Assembly: GCF_022352055.1 (NCBI RefSeq)
Contig: NZ_JAKRWM010000022.1
Location: forward strand, 62,001-126,000
Length of the DNA stretch: 64,000 nt
Source of the DNA: Cohnella mopanensis
Lineage (GTDB): Bacteria; Bacillota; Bacilli; Paenibacillales; Paenibacillaceae
Reading direction: 5' to 3'
The notes under the pieces are model-generated. The model had not been told where the DNA came from. It did no database searches and was given only the letters and a program-made list of their open reading frames with translations. Positions within the stretch are counted from its first letter, which is position 1; every line of letters begins with the position of its first letter. Position numbers and translations under genes: made by a program. Positions 8,269 through 17,940 of the stretch are shown in pieces.

Positions 8269-9729
8269 CTATCGAATACAAGATAGCTCCGAGCCAAGCA
8301 AAGTGCCGCTAGTTTCATTTCTCTCAAAGACCAAATCGCTGCAGGAGCCTATTAGATAATAGGAGTGAGCAACCTGCATGGGCTCCCTTGTTTCTAACGA
8401 TTCATTATCCGTCACAGTCGAATTACGGCTATCCTTCAGTACGAAATTGTCTATATTCATGCCGTTAGACTCGTTATTGTTCGACATCTTATTGCCCGAG
8501 ATCGTGAGTCGATCGCTGTTCGCGGAAAAAAAGCCGAACGTCCCGTTATTCTCGAACCGGTTACCCGTTATCGTGCAATCGCTGCCGTCAACTTGCAGGC
8601 CGGAATCCCTGTTGCGCGAGATGAGATTATCTTTAATAAGCGTACCGGCCGCCGAAACGCTCATCCCCCTGCTCACGCTTTCCGAGATCGTGTTGTTTAC
8701 GATCGTAACCGACGAAGCTCCCGAAGTAATTTCAATTCCGAATTGGTTGCCTCGCTTTACGGCAAATCCGCCTGCTTGCAGAACCGTGTTCCCTTCGATC
8801 TGCGTATCCTCCGGAGCGTAGGTGTCATAATTATGATCCTCGACAACGAGTATTCCGCTTGAAGAAGTACCTTCTATTCGATTATTGGATATGAGCACAT
8901 TTTTGCCCCCGACGTGGGCGATCCCGCGGGAATACGACCGTTGAATGCGATTGCCCTTAATCGTGATATTGCTTGACAGCGCTTGTTGGCTGCGATAACT
9001 GACGACGGCGATCGAATCGTCCCCCGTTTCGATTAGATCGTTGTTCTCGATCGAGATATTGCTAGAACCCCCCGTAATATGAATCCCATCCGCTAAGGAG
9101 TTTCTAATCGTATTATTACGAATGATGCCTTTATTCACTTGTCCTCGAACCATGATTCCTTTCTTGTTGCCAAGCACGTTCTCTATGATGAAATTGGAAG
9201 CCTTCGAGGTGACGTAGATTCCCTCGTCATGATCGTTGCGGGTACCGCCCGGGACTCCCAAAGACACTTGCAAGTTGCGAACGGCGTTGTTGCTTGAACC
9301 TTCGATGACGATGACTCGCTCCGGATGTTGGGTGATTCTGATCTCCGACTCCCATCCGGCACCCTCCAGCTCGACTTTGTTTTTGTTTACTACGATGCTG
9401 CCGTCCACGAGATAGATTCCTTTAGGAAAATAAACGATTCCGCCGCCGGCAGAACCTGCTTTATTCACTGCCGCTTGAATCGCCCTCAGATCGTTCGTAC
9501 GCCCGTCTCCCTTGGCACCGAAGTCGCGCACGTTGATCTTCTTCCCTTTACGGGTATCGACGGTCGGCTTAAGCGCAGGCGCGCTCCCTCCCTCCAAGCG
9601 AGGAGCAACAGGCGAAAGAGACGCGCCCCAATAGGTGATCGCCGCCGTGATTAGAAGGAGCGATAGAAACAGGTAGCCTACCGATAAAGCCCGTTTAGGT
9701 TTTTTGAGCGTTGCCTTATCCATTACCAT
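8269..9729 (-). CDS. Membrane-anchored right-handed parallel beta-helix protein
   Basis: About 486 residues. A short basic N-terminus and one hydrophobic segment (around residues 17-37) form an uncleaved anchor or signal. The VRDFGAKGDGRTND motif typical of pectate-lyase-superfamily beta-helices follows, and then many short repeats of the IxxNxI type (for example NNTIRNSLADGIHITG). Such helices are polysaccharide lyases, epimerases or binding proteins, and no catalytic residues can be assigned. Lying between the Wzx gene and the TuaH-like gene, it may trim, modify or hold the exported chain. ATG 9729 and ATG 9723 both have usable ribosome sites. It is only distantly similar to the two beta-helix proteins at 19.6-22.9 kb. 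Confidence 0.8.
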   Translation of the reverse strand: MVMDKATLKKPKRALSVGYLFLSLLLITAAITYWGASLSPVAPRLEGGSAPALKPTVDTRKGKKINVRDFGAKGDGRTNDLRAIQAAVNKAGSAGGGIVYFPKGIYLVDGSIVVNKNKVELEGAGWESEIRITQHPERVIVIEGSSNNAVRNLQVSLGVPGGTRNDHDEGIYVTSKASNFIIENVLGNKKGIMVRGQVNKGIIRNNTIRNSLADGIHITGGSSNISIENNDLIETGDDSIAVVSYRSQQALSSNITIKGNRIQRSYSRGIAHVGGKNVLISNNRIEGTSSSGILVVEDHNYDTYAPEDTQIEGNTVLQAGGFAVKRGNQFGIEITSGASSVTIVNNTISESVSRGMSVSAAGTLIKDNLISRNRDSGLQVDGSDCTITGNRFENNGTFGFFSANSDRLTISGNKMSNNNESNGMNIDNFVLKDSRNSTVTDNESLETREPMQVAHSYYLIGSCSDLVFERNETSGTLLGSELSCIR

Positions 9730-9752
9730 CTCCACCACTCCATCCCCCTTTC

Positions 9753-11219
9753 TTATATTTGCTTTTTCGATATTTTCAGCAATAATTGGGAAGCCATCGA
9801 TTTGAACGTATCCCGATTAAAGAAAAACAAGATGATCACGTATAGAAGGCCACCGCAAGCGACCTGAATGCTGAGAATGACGACTTGCGTGTACGTCGTT
9901 TCAATAAGCAGTCCGATCCCTAGCACCGCCAACGCCATGAGCAAGCTATAGCTGATCCCCGGCGACAAGCTTCGAAGATAGTCCCGCAAACAAGAACCGA
10001 GTTGCGACTTAATAGAGACCGAGTAATGGATGCCGAACAACAGCAATTGAGCGAGCAAGTAGGCAATCGCAACGCCTAACGCATCTCCCGTATACGCTCC
10101 GAGGGTCAGAGCGGGCGCAATGACCGCGAGGCTGATAACCGTATACTTAAACGAGATATCCGACCTCCCTATGGCTAGCAGCAAACTCGTCGTATACATA
10201 ATAATCGAGCGTACAAGCAACATACCCGCCAGAATTTGAATAAGAGGAATGCTTGGCGTCCACTGATTACCGAAAGCAAGCGGAACGAGGTAAGGAGCCG
10301 TTACGATGAGCCCAAGGAAAATAGGCGCGTTCACGTAACTTACGGCGCTTGCTATCTTAAGAAAACCTAGCCGGAGCATGACGACCTGATCCTGTAATTT
10401 GGCGAGAAGCGGCGTCGCGATTTGGGAGAATAGCGGGTTCAACTTCTGCACGGGCATTGAGCAAACCTGGAAAGCGAAAGTGTAATAGCCGAGCTTCTCC
10501 GCGCCGAACATTCGGCCAAGGATGATGTAATCCAGATTGGAGATCAACGTCTGCGTCATATTTGTCCCCATCTGATACATCCCGAAGCTCAAATATCCTT
10601 TAAGGTCGGATCGGGAGAAATGCAGGCTCGGTTTCCATCTTCTCCAGCCTAAGACCGCCAAGCAGATCGATTTCAACAACGCGTTAGCCAAATGCGACCA
10701 GACTAGAGCGTATACCCCGTATCCGTAATAAGCGCCTACGAAGACAACGATGAACCCGAATAAGTATGCCGCAATATCGACTTTAGCCAAGTAATCGAAC
10801 TGCAATTCCTTCTGAAATAACACTTGAAACTGCTGTCCGATCGCAGGTATGAAACATAATAACGCCATTATGTGCATCGGTCCGACCAATTGTGGCTCGT
10901 GATAGAACGAAGCGGCAACCGGAGCCAGTACCCATACCGCTATGCAGGCCACCGCTCCTGCAGCCAAATTCAACAAATACAGGCTGGACAATTCTTTGCG
11001 GGACACGGTTTGCCGATGAATAATGGCATTGGAAATTCCAAGATCGTTCATGGACAGCGCTAATGCGATGAATACCATCATCATTCCCATCAAACCGTAA
11101 TGCTCCGGCTTTAATAACCGGGAAATGATAATGATCTGAGCAAGCTGTATCGCGATAGATATGATTGTAGATAGGCTAGACCATTTCATCGCCGTAATCC
11201 CTTTGACTCTTAACGACAT
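9753..11219 (-). CDS. TuaB-like polysaccharide flippase (Wzx, MOP superfamily)
   Basis: A 488-residue, very hydrophobic protein with about 12-14 membrane segments and the N-terminal pattern of PST/TuaB exporters (WSSLSTIISIAIQLAQIII, then LLKPEHYGLMGM). The length matches B. subtilis TuaB. It should flip the undecaprenyl-linked repeat unit to the outer face, where Wzy joins the units. It is one of two MOP-superfamily proteins in the window; the other, at 24320-25897, is of MurJ type. GAGGG precedes ATG 11219. Confidence 0.9.
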   Translation of the reverse strand: MSLRVKGITAMKWSSLSTIISIAIQLAQIIIISRLLKPEHYGLMGMMMVFIALALSMNDLGISNAIIHRQTVSRKELSSLYLLNLAAGAVACIAVWVLAPVAASFYHEPQLVGPMHIMALLCFIPAIGQQFQVLFQKELQFDYLAKVDIAAYLFGFIVVFVGAYYGYGVYALVWSHLANALLKSICLAVLGWRRWKPSLHFSRSDLKGYLSFGMYQMGTNMTQTLISNLDYIILGRMFGAEKLGYYTFAFQVCSMPVQKLNPLFSQIATPLLAKLQDQVVMLRLGFLKIASAVSYVNAPIFLGLIVTAPYLVPLAFGNQWTPSIPLIQILAGMLLVRSIIMYTTSLLLAIGRSDISFKYTVISLAVIAPALTLGAYTGDALGVAIAYLLAQLLLFGIHYSVSIKSQLGSCLRDYLRSLSPGISYSLLMALAVLGIGLLIETTYTQVVILSIQVACGGLLYVIILFFFNRDTFKSMASQLLLKISKKQI

Positions 11220-11251
11220 TTCATTCCCTCATTCGGCTTGGATTAAGTCCG

Positions 11252-12520
11252 TCATAACCTTTTCTTGATGTACAGAAACAAAGGATGCGGAATCAGATCG
11301 ATCAACGCCTTCTTCAAGCTGCGTCTATTGGCGTACGAAGGAATATTCTCGCTCTGGAACCAGTCGAAGAAGGGCCGGGCTTCCGACGGAATAAGAGAGT
11401 CGTTCTTGATGCTACGCACCCTAATTTCATCCCAATATTCAATCTTCAATTCGTGGAACGGCAACCACCCCGGAAGTTTGTTCCGGATAAGCTCGTACGT
11501 GGCTTGCTCTATAGGAAAGCCGACATGCCTCGGGTTTACCCCTTCCGCAAGCAACGCTGTTATCGTCCTTAAGCACTTCTCGCATTGGCCGCAATTTCCG
11601 TAATCCTTATTGATCCAGCAAACTCGAATGCTAACCTCCCGATTCGCGTTGCGAATATATTCGGCAATTAATGCGATCTTATCTTGCCGGGAAAGCTCCT
11701 CCCCTTCGAGTTGCACCTCCATACCCTTCCAGCGAATGTGGTTATTAATTAACGTATTCGAGCCATCGGGGATCGAATACGCCATCTTCGGGGGTAACGC
11801 CGAGGGGACGTACAGCTTCTGTATCCCGAGCGCATGCGATAGGGGAGCCACTAACCCGACAAGACCTATCCCGTGCTGGATGCCCGGCCACCAGCCGTGG
11901 GTAAACCGGCCGAAGGCAAAGGAAATCTCCTCTCCGTTCAGAATGGTTCGCAGATTAGATTTGATAAATAAGCTTTCGATCCCATGGGAAAGGCCGAACG
12001 TTTCGTTATATTGTCTAACCTGTTGCCACATCGCCGGTTCGTCAAGACGGACATCCGCCCCCCATACCGTAACCAAATACGGATTTTCTTCTTTCCTTCG
12101 TAGGAAGGTCCCCATCGAATCGACGCCTCCGCTGAAAAAGGCGGCCGATCTCGACGACTTAATGGAAGGAGTGTCTTCGGTCAAATGCTTCACATGAAGA
12201 GTTCCGCCGAACTTAAGCCGAGGATATAACGCACCGAAGGACCTCTTAGCCTTCAGCAAACTTTCGTAAAATGACTTATCCAATCGATCGACGAACACAT
12301 CCGCTCCGGCAACCCAAGCGACAGGACACAGATTGGCTAACAGCGGAATAACCATAATGCCTTCAGGCACTTCGCTAATATCCTTGTCATACTCCGCGAA
12401 GAAGGATTCCCCGGAGAAAAATCGACTTACCTTAGATCCATACCGAACGGCACAACGAATCGTATATTTACCTTCTACCGCGATCCGGTCAATATGAATT
12501 TGCGTCGCTTCTTGCCCCAT
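11252..12520 (-). CDS. PP-loop ATPase-like protein with a Cys cluster, in a polysaccharide operon
   Basis: A 422-residue protein of unknown role. The middle carries the PP-loop SGGVDS (near residues 128-133 from this start) found in QueC/ExsB, asparagine synthase-type and amidotransferase-type enzymes that adenylate a substrate. The C-terminal part has CGQCEKC (with a preceding CW), a likely zinc site like that of QueC. The N-terminal 110 residues are of a type I cannot name. ATG 12520 is chosen because GAGGGAG lies 7 nt upstream; it gives a 32-bp overlap with the Wzy gene. A role in adding an amide, amidine or amino group to a sugar is possible but is inference from context only. Confidence 0.72.
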   Translation of the reverse strand: MGQEATQIHIDRIAVEGKYTIRCAVRYGSKVSRFFSGESFFAEYDKDISEVPEGIMVIPLLANLCPVAWVAGADVFVDRLDKSFYESLLKAKRSFGALYPRLKFGGTLHVKHLTEDTPSIKSSRSAAFFSGGVDSMGTFLRRKEENPYLVTVWGADVRLDEPAMWQQVRQYNETFGLSHGIESLFIKSNLRTILNGEEISFAFGRFTHGWWPGIQHGIGLVGLVAPLSHALGIQKLYVPSALPPKMAYSIPDGSNTLINNHIRWKGMEVQLEGEELSRQDKIALIAEYIRNANREVSIRVCWINKDYGNCGQCEKCLRTITALLAEGVNPRHVGFPIEQATYELIRNKLPGWLPFHELKIEYWDEIRVRSIKNDSLIPSEARPFFDWFQSENIPSYANRRSLKKALIDLIPHPLFLYIKKRL

Positions 12521-13781
12521 GACCCATCTCCCTCTTCCACTGGTAGGCGGAAATAAATACGTAACGCGCAACGATATACAATAAGGGGTAGAACGCTCTC
12601 GTCTCGAACAAATACGGAATCCGATAGCTTTCCAGCAACGATATGAAGATAATCGGAAATACCGCCAGCCAACCGAGTTCGAATCTTCTTATCCCATTGT
12701 AAGCAAGCCCTATGATTACCCCGTACACAATGGCATACAGGACGTAAAGGTAGCCGGAATCCGCGAAGATGTGTCCGAAAAATCCCATATTCGTATAATC
12801 GGGTGCGGAATAGATGCTGTGCTTTACATTCGCATACGCCTGCACGGCCTGATCCGCATGCAGAAAGTTATTAAGGGTAGTGCTTGGCACGAACATGGAG
12901 AGGAGATTCAGCCACCCATTAAACATTAACGACGGAAAGGCGACAGTCTGGCCGGACAAATCCGCCATGGCGACGGAGTGATTCACGCTAGAAGTAATGT
13001 AATCCAGAAATCTTCCTAGTCCGTAGGAATAAACCCCTTCCCCCTCGAATCCGTTGTTGGAGTAATAGCTATAGCTTCTTAGCCCTTCGGCGATCGAGAA
13101 GAAACCAACGAAAGCAACGGCCGATAAGATCATCTTCGTTAACGTCAGCTTGATCTTATTAAAGGTCATTGCGATCACGACAATAGGGATTAGCACTTCC
13201 ATTAAAGCTAATCTTTCGGAGAAGAACATCCCCCTTAACACGCCTGGGAATAGGATCATCAACCAAATCCATGCGTTGCCTTTCTTCTTCATCCCGAATA
13301 CGTATACCGCATATAGAGCCGCGGCAATCATGCCCAATTGAGTAAAGGAGGTAACTCCGGAAACCATCGATTTATTAACGACCTGCAGCTTGAAGGTCTG
13401 AAAATCCTGCTCGACCACCACTAAGCGAAACAGCGGACCGACTCCTTCGTTGATCACCATTCTCGCTATCCACAGCCACTGGGCACCGAATGCGATTAAG
13501 CCAAGAATAATAGCTTCCTTGCGAATCAAGCTGCCATCCCCATGAGAACTGCGAAACCTTTCCGCGCTCGGATAAGCTGCTACATTAGGGTTAACGCTGG
13601 TTTTCTCGGCTAGCCATGCGCACACCCAAATCAAGAAATAAAACAGCAAGTAATTAAAAAAACCGGATAAAGAGAAATACTTCACATAGGTAAAGTAAGG
13701 CGTACGTAAGCTCCAGATCCCCGTGCTAACGAAGAAAATAAGGAACAAGACGACCCTAGGATTCAACATGGCTAGATTCAC
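12489..13781 (-). CDS. Wzy/TuaE-type polysaccharide polymerase
   Basis: A 430-residue integral membrane protein with about 10-12 predicted membrane segments and one large outer loop around residues 240-330. This is the layout of O-antigen polymerases, including B. subtilis TuaE. The family has no strong sequence motif, so the call rests on topology and context. It would polymerise flipped repeat units outside the membrane. GTG 13781 is the start: it overlaps the preceding stop codon (GTGA) and has GGAG just upstream. A second Wzy candidate is encoded at 22859-24295. Confidence 0.78.
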   Translation of the reverse strand: MNLAMLNPRVVLFLIFFVSTGIWSLRTPYFTYVKYFSLSGFFNYLLFYFLIWVCAWLAEKTSVNPNVAAYPSAERFRSSHGDGSLIRKEAIILGLIAFGAQWLWIARMVINEGVGPLFRLVVVEQDFQTFKLQVVNKSMVSGVTSFTQLGMIAAALYAVYVFGMKKKGNAWIWLMILFPGVLRGMFFSERLALMEVLIPIVVIAMTFNKIKLTLTKMILSAVAFVGFFSIAEGLRSYSYYSNNGFEGEGVYSYGLGRFLDYITSSVNHSVAMADLSGQTVAFPSLMFNGWLNLLSMFVPSTTLNNFLHADQAVQAYANVKHSIYSAPDYTNMGFFGHIFADSGYLYVLYAIVYGVIIGLAYNGIRRFELGWLAVFPIIFISLLESYRIPYLFETRAFYPLLYIVARYVFISAYQWKREMGHGARSDANSY

Positions 13782-14926
13782 CGGGACTCCACTCCATCCT
13801 TGGCAACCATCGGAGCACTTTGCTGTTCCAGCACGTGCCTCCGGAACCGCTCCCGAAACACCTCCGCGGAAAATCTCAGCGCGTTGTCGCGGCAGTGCCC
13901 ATAAGAGATTCTGAATTCGTTAGACTCGAATTCGGCGATCGCCTCTACAAGCGAGGGAACGGTCTGCTGTCTGAAGAACACTCCGGTTGGCTTGTCTTTA
14001 TCCAATCCCCTTACCGTCTCCAAAGCTCCGCCCTTGCCAAAGGCGATGACGGGCGTTCCGCACGATTGGGCTTCGACCGGAGCGATGCCGAAATCTTCTT
14101 CCGCAGCGAACACGAAAGCTTTCGCTTCTTGCATATATTTCTTCAGCAGCTCGGCGGGTTGATAACCGAGCAACGTTACATTCGACTTCGCTTTTGCTTT
14201 GATTTTCGCGAAATCGGGGCCGTCGCCGATGACAATGAGTTTCTTATCCGGGAGCTCCGAGAAAGCTTCAACGATCAAATCGATTTTCTTGTAGGAAACC
14301 ATTCTCGATGCGGTCATATAATAATCCGATTTCTTGGGCTTGAACACGAAGCTGTCGATATCGACCGGAGGATAAATAACCGTAGAGCGGCGCCGATAAA
14401 CTTTCCAAATCCGATTGGCGATATACTCGGAATTCGCGATCAGGGAGTTGACTCCGTTGGCCGTGCGGCTATCCCATAATCGCATGCGATGAAGCATCCA
14501 CTTGGCGAAGCCTGCCTTTAAACCTTTAGTCAGACCGGAATCCTTCAAATATTGATGCTGCATGTCCCATGCGTACCGGATCGGGGTATGCACGTAGGAA
14601 ACGTGCAATTGATCTGGCCCCGTTATGACTCCTTTAGCTACCGCATAGGAGCTTGAGATGACAAGATCGTAAGCCGATAGGTCGAACTGCTCGACGGCAT
14701 AAGGCATTAACGCCAAATAATGACGGAACTTACTTCTGGCAAAAGGAAGCTTCTGGATGAACGACGTATGAACTCTTTTGTTCAGAATAAATTGCCGTTC
14801 GTTCGCCGGAAGAAAATCCACGATACTGTATAAATCCGCATCTGGATACAGCAGCAGAAGCTGTTCAAGAACCTTCTCGGCACCCGCATAGACGACTAAC
14901 CAATCATGAACGATAGCTACCTTCAT
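13778..14926 (-). CDS. GT4-family glycosyltransferase
   Basis: A 382-residue GT-B glycosyltransferase starting MKVAIVHDWLVVYAGAEKV, a typical GT4 acceptor-side beginning. The C-terminal half has ASRMVSYKKIDLIVEAF, VIGDGPD and the donor-site EEDFGIAPVEAQSCGTPVIAFG with the ExxxxxxxE pattern. ATG 14926 is chosen because it overlaps the preceding stop codon (ATGA) and has GGAGG 10 nt upstream; the longer reading has no good ribosome site. It probably adds one sugar of the repeat unit, TuaC-like in its place in the pathway. The specificity is unknown. Confidence 0.88.
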   Translation of the reverse strand: MKVAIVHDWLVVYAGAEKVLEQLLLLYPDADLYSIVDFLPANERQFILNKRVHTSFIQKLPFARSKFRHYLALMPYAVEQFDLSAYDLVISSSYAVAKGVITGPDQLHVSYVHTPIRYAWDMQHQYLKDSGLTKGLKAGFAKWMLHRMRLWDSRTANGVNSLIANSEYIANRIWKVYRRRSTVIYPPVDIDSFVFKPKKSDYYMTASRMVSYKKIDLIVEAFSELPDKKLIVIGDGPDFAKIKAKAKSNVTLLGYQPAELLKKYMQEAKAFVFAAEEDFGIAPVEAQSCGTPVIAFGKGGALETVRGLDKDKPTGVFFRQQTVPSLVEAIAEFESNEFRISYGHCRDNALRFSAEVFRERFRRHVLEQQSAPMVAKDGVESR

Positions 14927-16011
14927 GTTCGAACAACCTCCTTGACGACATCCCAAGTTTGCTTGGCGCACTTGTCCCAGCTGAACTGGCCCGAACGCTC
15001 CAAGCCTCTAGCGCTTAGCGACTCGCGAAGCCGTTCATCCTTCATCACCCGATCGATCTTCAAGGCGATATCCGCGGGACTATCGGGATCGCAATACAAC
15101 GTCGCTTCCCCGCAAACTTCGGGCAATGAAGCGTTACGGGAGACAATGACCGGGGTGCCGCAAGCCATCGCCTCTAAGGGGGGAAGACCAAACCCCTCGT
15201 ATAGGGAAGGGAACAAGAAGCAGGCTGCACCGTCATATAGCGCTTTTAATTGACGGTCCGTCACATAGCCGACTAGCTTCACCTTGTCCGAATGAGGCAT
15301 ATCCGTCGTGCCGAATACTTTGCCGTTCGTACCGCCCGCGATGACGATCCGATAATCTACCTGCTGCAACAGATCGATCGCCCTTACGATATTGGGGAAG
15401 TTCTTGCTTGGATTCATGCTGCTTACCGCGAGCACGTAATCTTGACCGACGAGTCCGTGATCCTCCAGCATGTCCTGATCCGGCTCCACGATTTGCATAT
15501 GCTCCTTGCCCAGGCTGATCACTTTAATCTTGTTCTCGTGAATGCGGTAGTGCTCGATCAGTTGGGACTTGGAAAATTGGGAGACCGTCATAATGCGATG
15601 AGCCCGGATTCCCAGCACTCTCTGAATCACTTTGTATGCATTCCGGAAAACGAATGAATAAGACTTAGGATGTTCGAAGACGGCAGCGTCGTGAATAGTC
15701 GCGATTTGATTGCCCTTCAGCAGGGGGCCGGTATTGCACAGGTTGATCAACAATCCTTTTCTAGCGTATGCAGGCAGGACAAGCTGTTCCCAGGCATGGC
15801 CTCCGAACGTTCCGATTTGCTTGATCTTGATATGCTTCAGATCAAGTTCATGAATCGCGCCGGGAGGGGACAATACGATCAGGGAGTATGCTTCCCTGTC
15901 CTCTCTTCCCTCAACGAGCAATTGATCCCACCGTTTGACCAGTTCCAGCGCATATCTTTGTACCCCCGTCACGGGTTGAGTCAAAAACCGCCCATTCACG
16001 TAAATGTTCAT
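14923..16011 (-). CDS. GT4-family glycosyltransferase (mannosyltransferase-like)
   Basis: A 362-residue GT-B enzyme with the start NGRFLTQPVTGVQRYALELV typical of GT4 proteins of the RfaG/WbaZ type. The acceptor loop is TIHDAAVFEHP and the donor site SLYEGFGLPPLEAMACGTPVI. It overlaps its neighbours by ATGA at both ends, showing tight translational coupling. GAGG lies 6 nt before ATG 16011. The sugar transferred is not known. Confidence 0.9.
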   Translation of the reverse strand: MNIYVNGRFLTQPVTGVQRYALELVKRWDQLLVEGREDREAYSLIVLSPPGAIHELDLKHIKIKQIGTFGGHAWEQLVLPAYARKGLLINLCNTGPLLKGNQIATIHDAAVFEHPKSYSFVFRNAYKVIQRVLGIRAHRIMTVSQFSKSQLIEHYRIHENKIKVISLGKEHMQIVEPDQDMLEDHGLVGQDYVLAVSSMNPSKNFPNIVRAIDLLQQVDYRIVIAGGTNGKVFGTTDMPHSDKVKLVGYVTDRQLKALYDGAACFLFPSLYEGFGLPPLEAMACGTPVIVSRNASLPEVCGEATLYCDPDSPADIALKIDRVMKDERLRESLSARGLERSGQFSWDKCAKQTWDVVKEVVRT

Positions 16012-16988
16012 CTCATACCTCGAAATCTTCCTCTAAGCGAATGATCTTCACTCTGGTCGATGACGCTCTCATGCGCAAGCCTCCCGCGATTGCTTGTGAT
16101 TACGAATTTGACCCCTCTTAGGTAACCCGGAATTTTGGCACGATGCTCTCTTCTGAGCAGCGCCCGCAAGAGGAACCCTAGCGACGTCCATATTAGGCAG
16201 GCATAACGCCATGCTGGGGCATCAAGCTCGCGAAGCAGGTAATCATGATTGACGATATCCATGTACGCCACTTGCTCCACCTTGTCTCTGGATAACGGAG
16301 ATTGATGGTGGATGATTTTCAGATCGGGATCGATCCAAACCTCCCCATGTCGCCTAGCACACTGAGTCAAATATTGATCCTCGCCAACGCTATATCCGAG
16401 CAACCAAGGGGCCGGCCTTAGATCCATCAGCGCGCTTCTTCGAAACGACATGTTACATCCGACGACGTATTCCGTACGGAAAGGTTCCTTCTGCTGCACC
16501 CAAGTAATCATGGAGCCCCCATACCCGCTTAAAGACAATTTGCCTGGCTTGCTTGCACCGTACAGGAATACTCTGCAAAACTGCCTCCAGATGAAGCTAG
16601 TGCCGAGAAGCACGTCCCTTCCCCCAAACCCGGAAGCGTTGGGATCGCTGTCGTACAACCGCATTAACCTCTGAACATACCCCTCATAGAGCTCTACATC
16701 GTCATCGATGAACAAGATGATATCGTGCTTCGCAATTCGAACCGTTTCAATCCGCGAGAGCAGCAGTCCGGGATTTTGTTTCTTATGATAGTTCATCTCC
16801 CAAAGAGAACCGTTAAGGCTCAATGTAAAGCTGTTCAACAACTCCGTTGGCAATTCGCCATCATCCACGATCAGCACCTCAACGGGAAAATCCGTCTGTT
16901 GCATCGCCACCGATTGAAAGGTCCGCGCAAGATCTTCATGACGATTGCGGGTACAAATCGCCAACGTAATTCCCCGCTGAAGCTTCAT
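16008..16988 (-). CDS. GT2-family glycosyltransferase
   Basis: A 326-residue GT-A glycosyltransferase, comparable in place to B. subtilis TuaG. The N-terminal TLAICTRNR strand and VLIVDDG form the nucleotide site, IILFIDDDVEL is the DxD metal site (around residues 92-98), and GEDQYL is the usual ED base motif. The C-terminal region is basic. ATG 16988 has GGAGGGG 8 nt upstream and starts right at the first beta strand, so the 53-bp overlap with the pyruvyl transferase gene is real. A few residues at the C-terminus repeat R and G. Confidence 0.9.
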   Translation of the reverse strand: MKLQRGITLAICTRNRHEDLARTFQSVAMQQTDFPVEVLIVDDGELPTELLNSFTLSLNGSLWEMNYHKKQNPGLLLSRIETVRIAKHDIILFIDDDVELYEGYVQRLMRLYDSDPNASGFGGRDVLLGTSFIWRQFCRVFLYGASKPGKLSLSGYGGSMITWVQQKEPFRTEYVVGCNMSFRRSALMDLRPAPWLLGYSVGEDQYLTQCARRHGEVWIDPDLKIIHHQSPLSRDKVEQVAYMDIVNHDYLLRELDAPAWRYACLIWTSLGFLLRALLRREHRAKIPGYLRGVKFVITSNRGRLAHESVIDQSEDHSLRGRFRGMR

Positions 16989-17913
16989 TGGAATGCCCCT
17001 CCAATCTATAAGTCCATAGCCGGTAATAGCTCATGTTTTTGCCATAGCTGTTATCCAGCAGTAGATTGGGCTTGCCCATCAAGCAAGCGAGAATATGTCC
17101 ATGCAGCCTAGAGGTCAATATTTCGTCATAACCGCTAAACAGAACAATCGCCCTTGCTACGTACTTCTCCGCCAGAGAATGCCATATAGATCTTAACGGT
17201 AAAATATTGCCGAGCCTCCGGTCGAGAGAATACCCTTTAATGATTTGCCTCAACAGCCACCTATCCCAAGCCGTGAATAGCTGAGGCCAATCCGCTACCT
17301 TGTCGCACGGGAGGATGACTTCTTGTTCAGCGCTTTCTTGATCTTTTCTTAGCAAACCCAGCCTCAACCGGGTTCCGGGAACATTCGAAGGAATCGGATA
17401 CAATTGATGAGCCATATCTGGCGCCAGATAGACGTTAGCGAGAAAGCTGCTCGCCGTCTTATAAGAGCGCTCGTCCCTAACGAACAAATGAAGATCGGGG
17501 TGGGCGCTGAAGCTCAGCAATGAGCGTCGCTCTTCCGCCGGGTCGTTAAAATGAATCGTTTGAGGCAATATGACGATACGGTTGCGGGGAAAAGCTTTTA
17601 GCGCTTTCTCACGCAGCCGCTGATGATGTGGATACAAATCTCCGAAGTTGCCTCCGCCTTGGCAAACGATAATCCAATGATCCTCTACCGCCATCTTCTG
17701 GCGAAAATTAACGTATGAATATCTCTTACGGACCGTAATTCCGTAGTCCCGGAAAAAAGCCTCCGCCCCCTTCATGATCAGAAGGTCGCCGATATTGTCA
17801 TAGACCGGATAATCCAAGTAGACGATCTCGGACCCCGGAGGAATCACTTCTCCGATGACGGCCAGCATTTGTTTAATCTTGTCCATCGGCTGAAAATGGT
17901 TAGCCGCTTTCAT
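16936..17913 (-). CDS. Polysaccharide pyruvyl transferase family protein
   Basis: A 325-residue member of the family that adds pyruvate ketals to sugars from phosphoenolpyruvate (CsaB, EpsO, ExoV relatives). The signatures DNIGDLLIMKGAEAFF, CQGGGNFGDLYP, PQTIHF and, near the end, TSRLHGHILACLMGKP are all present. Pyruvylation gives an acidic group, and in cell-wall polymers it is the ligand for S-layer-homology domains, a common feature of Paenibacillaceae walls. An excellent AAGGAGG lies before ATG 17913. The gene overlaps the next one by 53 bp in another frame; both look intact. Confidence 0.9.
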   Translation of the reverse strand: MKAANHFQPMDKIKQMLAVIGEVIPPGSEIVYLDYPVYDNIGDLLIMKGAEAFFRDYGITVRKRYSYVNFRQKMAVEDHWIIVCQGGGNFGDLYPHHQRLREKALKAFPRNRIVILPQTIHFNDPAEERRSLLSFSAHPDLHLFVRDERSYKTASSFLANVYLAPDMAHQLYPIPSNVPGTRLRLGLLRKDQESAEQEVILPCDKVADWPQLFTAWDRWLLRQIIKGYSLDRRLGNILPLRSIWHSLAEKYVARAIVLFSGYDEILTSRLHGHILACLMGKPNLLLDNSYGKNMSYYRLWTYRLEGHSNEASAGNYVGDLYPQSS

Positions 17914-17940
17914 GGAAGACCTCCTTGCGGTAATCCGATT

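Noticed and set aside
16936..16988. Possible frameshift joining the pyruvyl transferase and GT2 genes
   Set aside because: Both proteins have complete family motifs, normal length and their own ribosome sites, so this is an overlap and not a broken gene.
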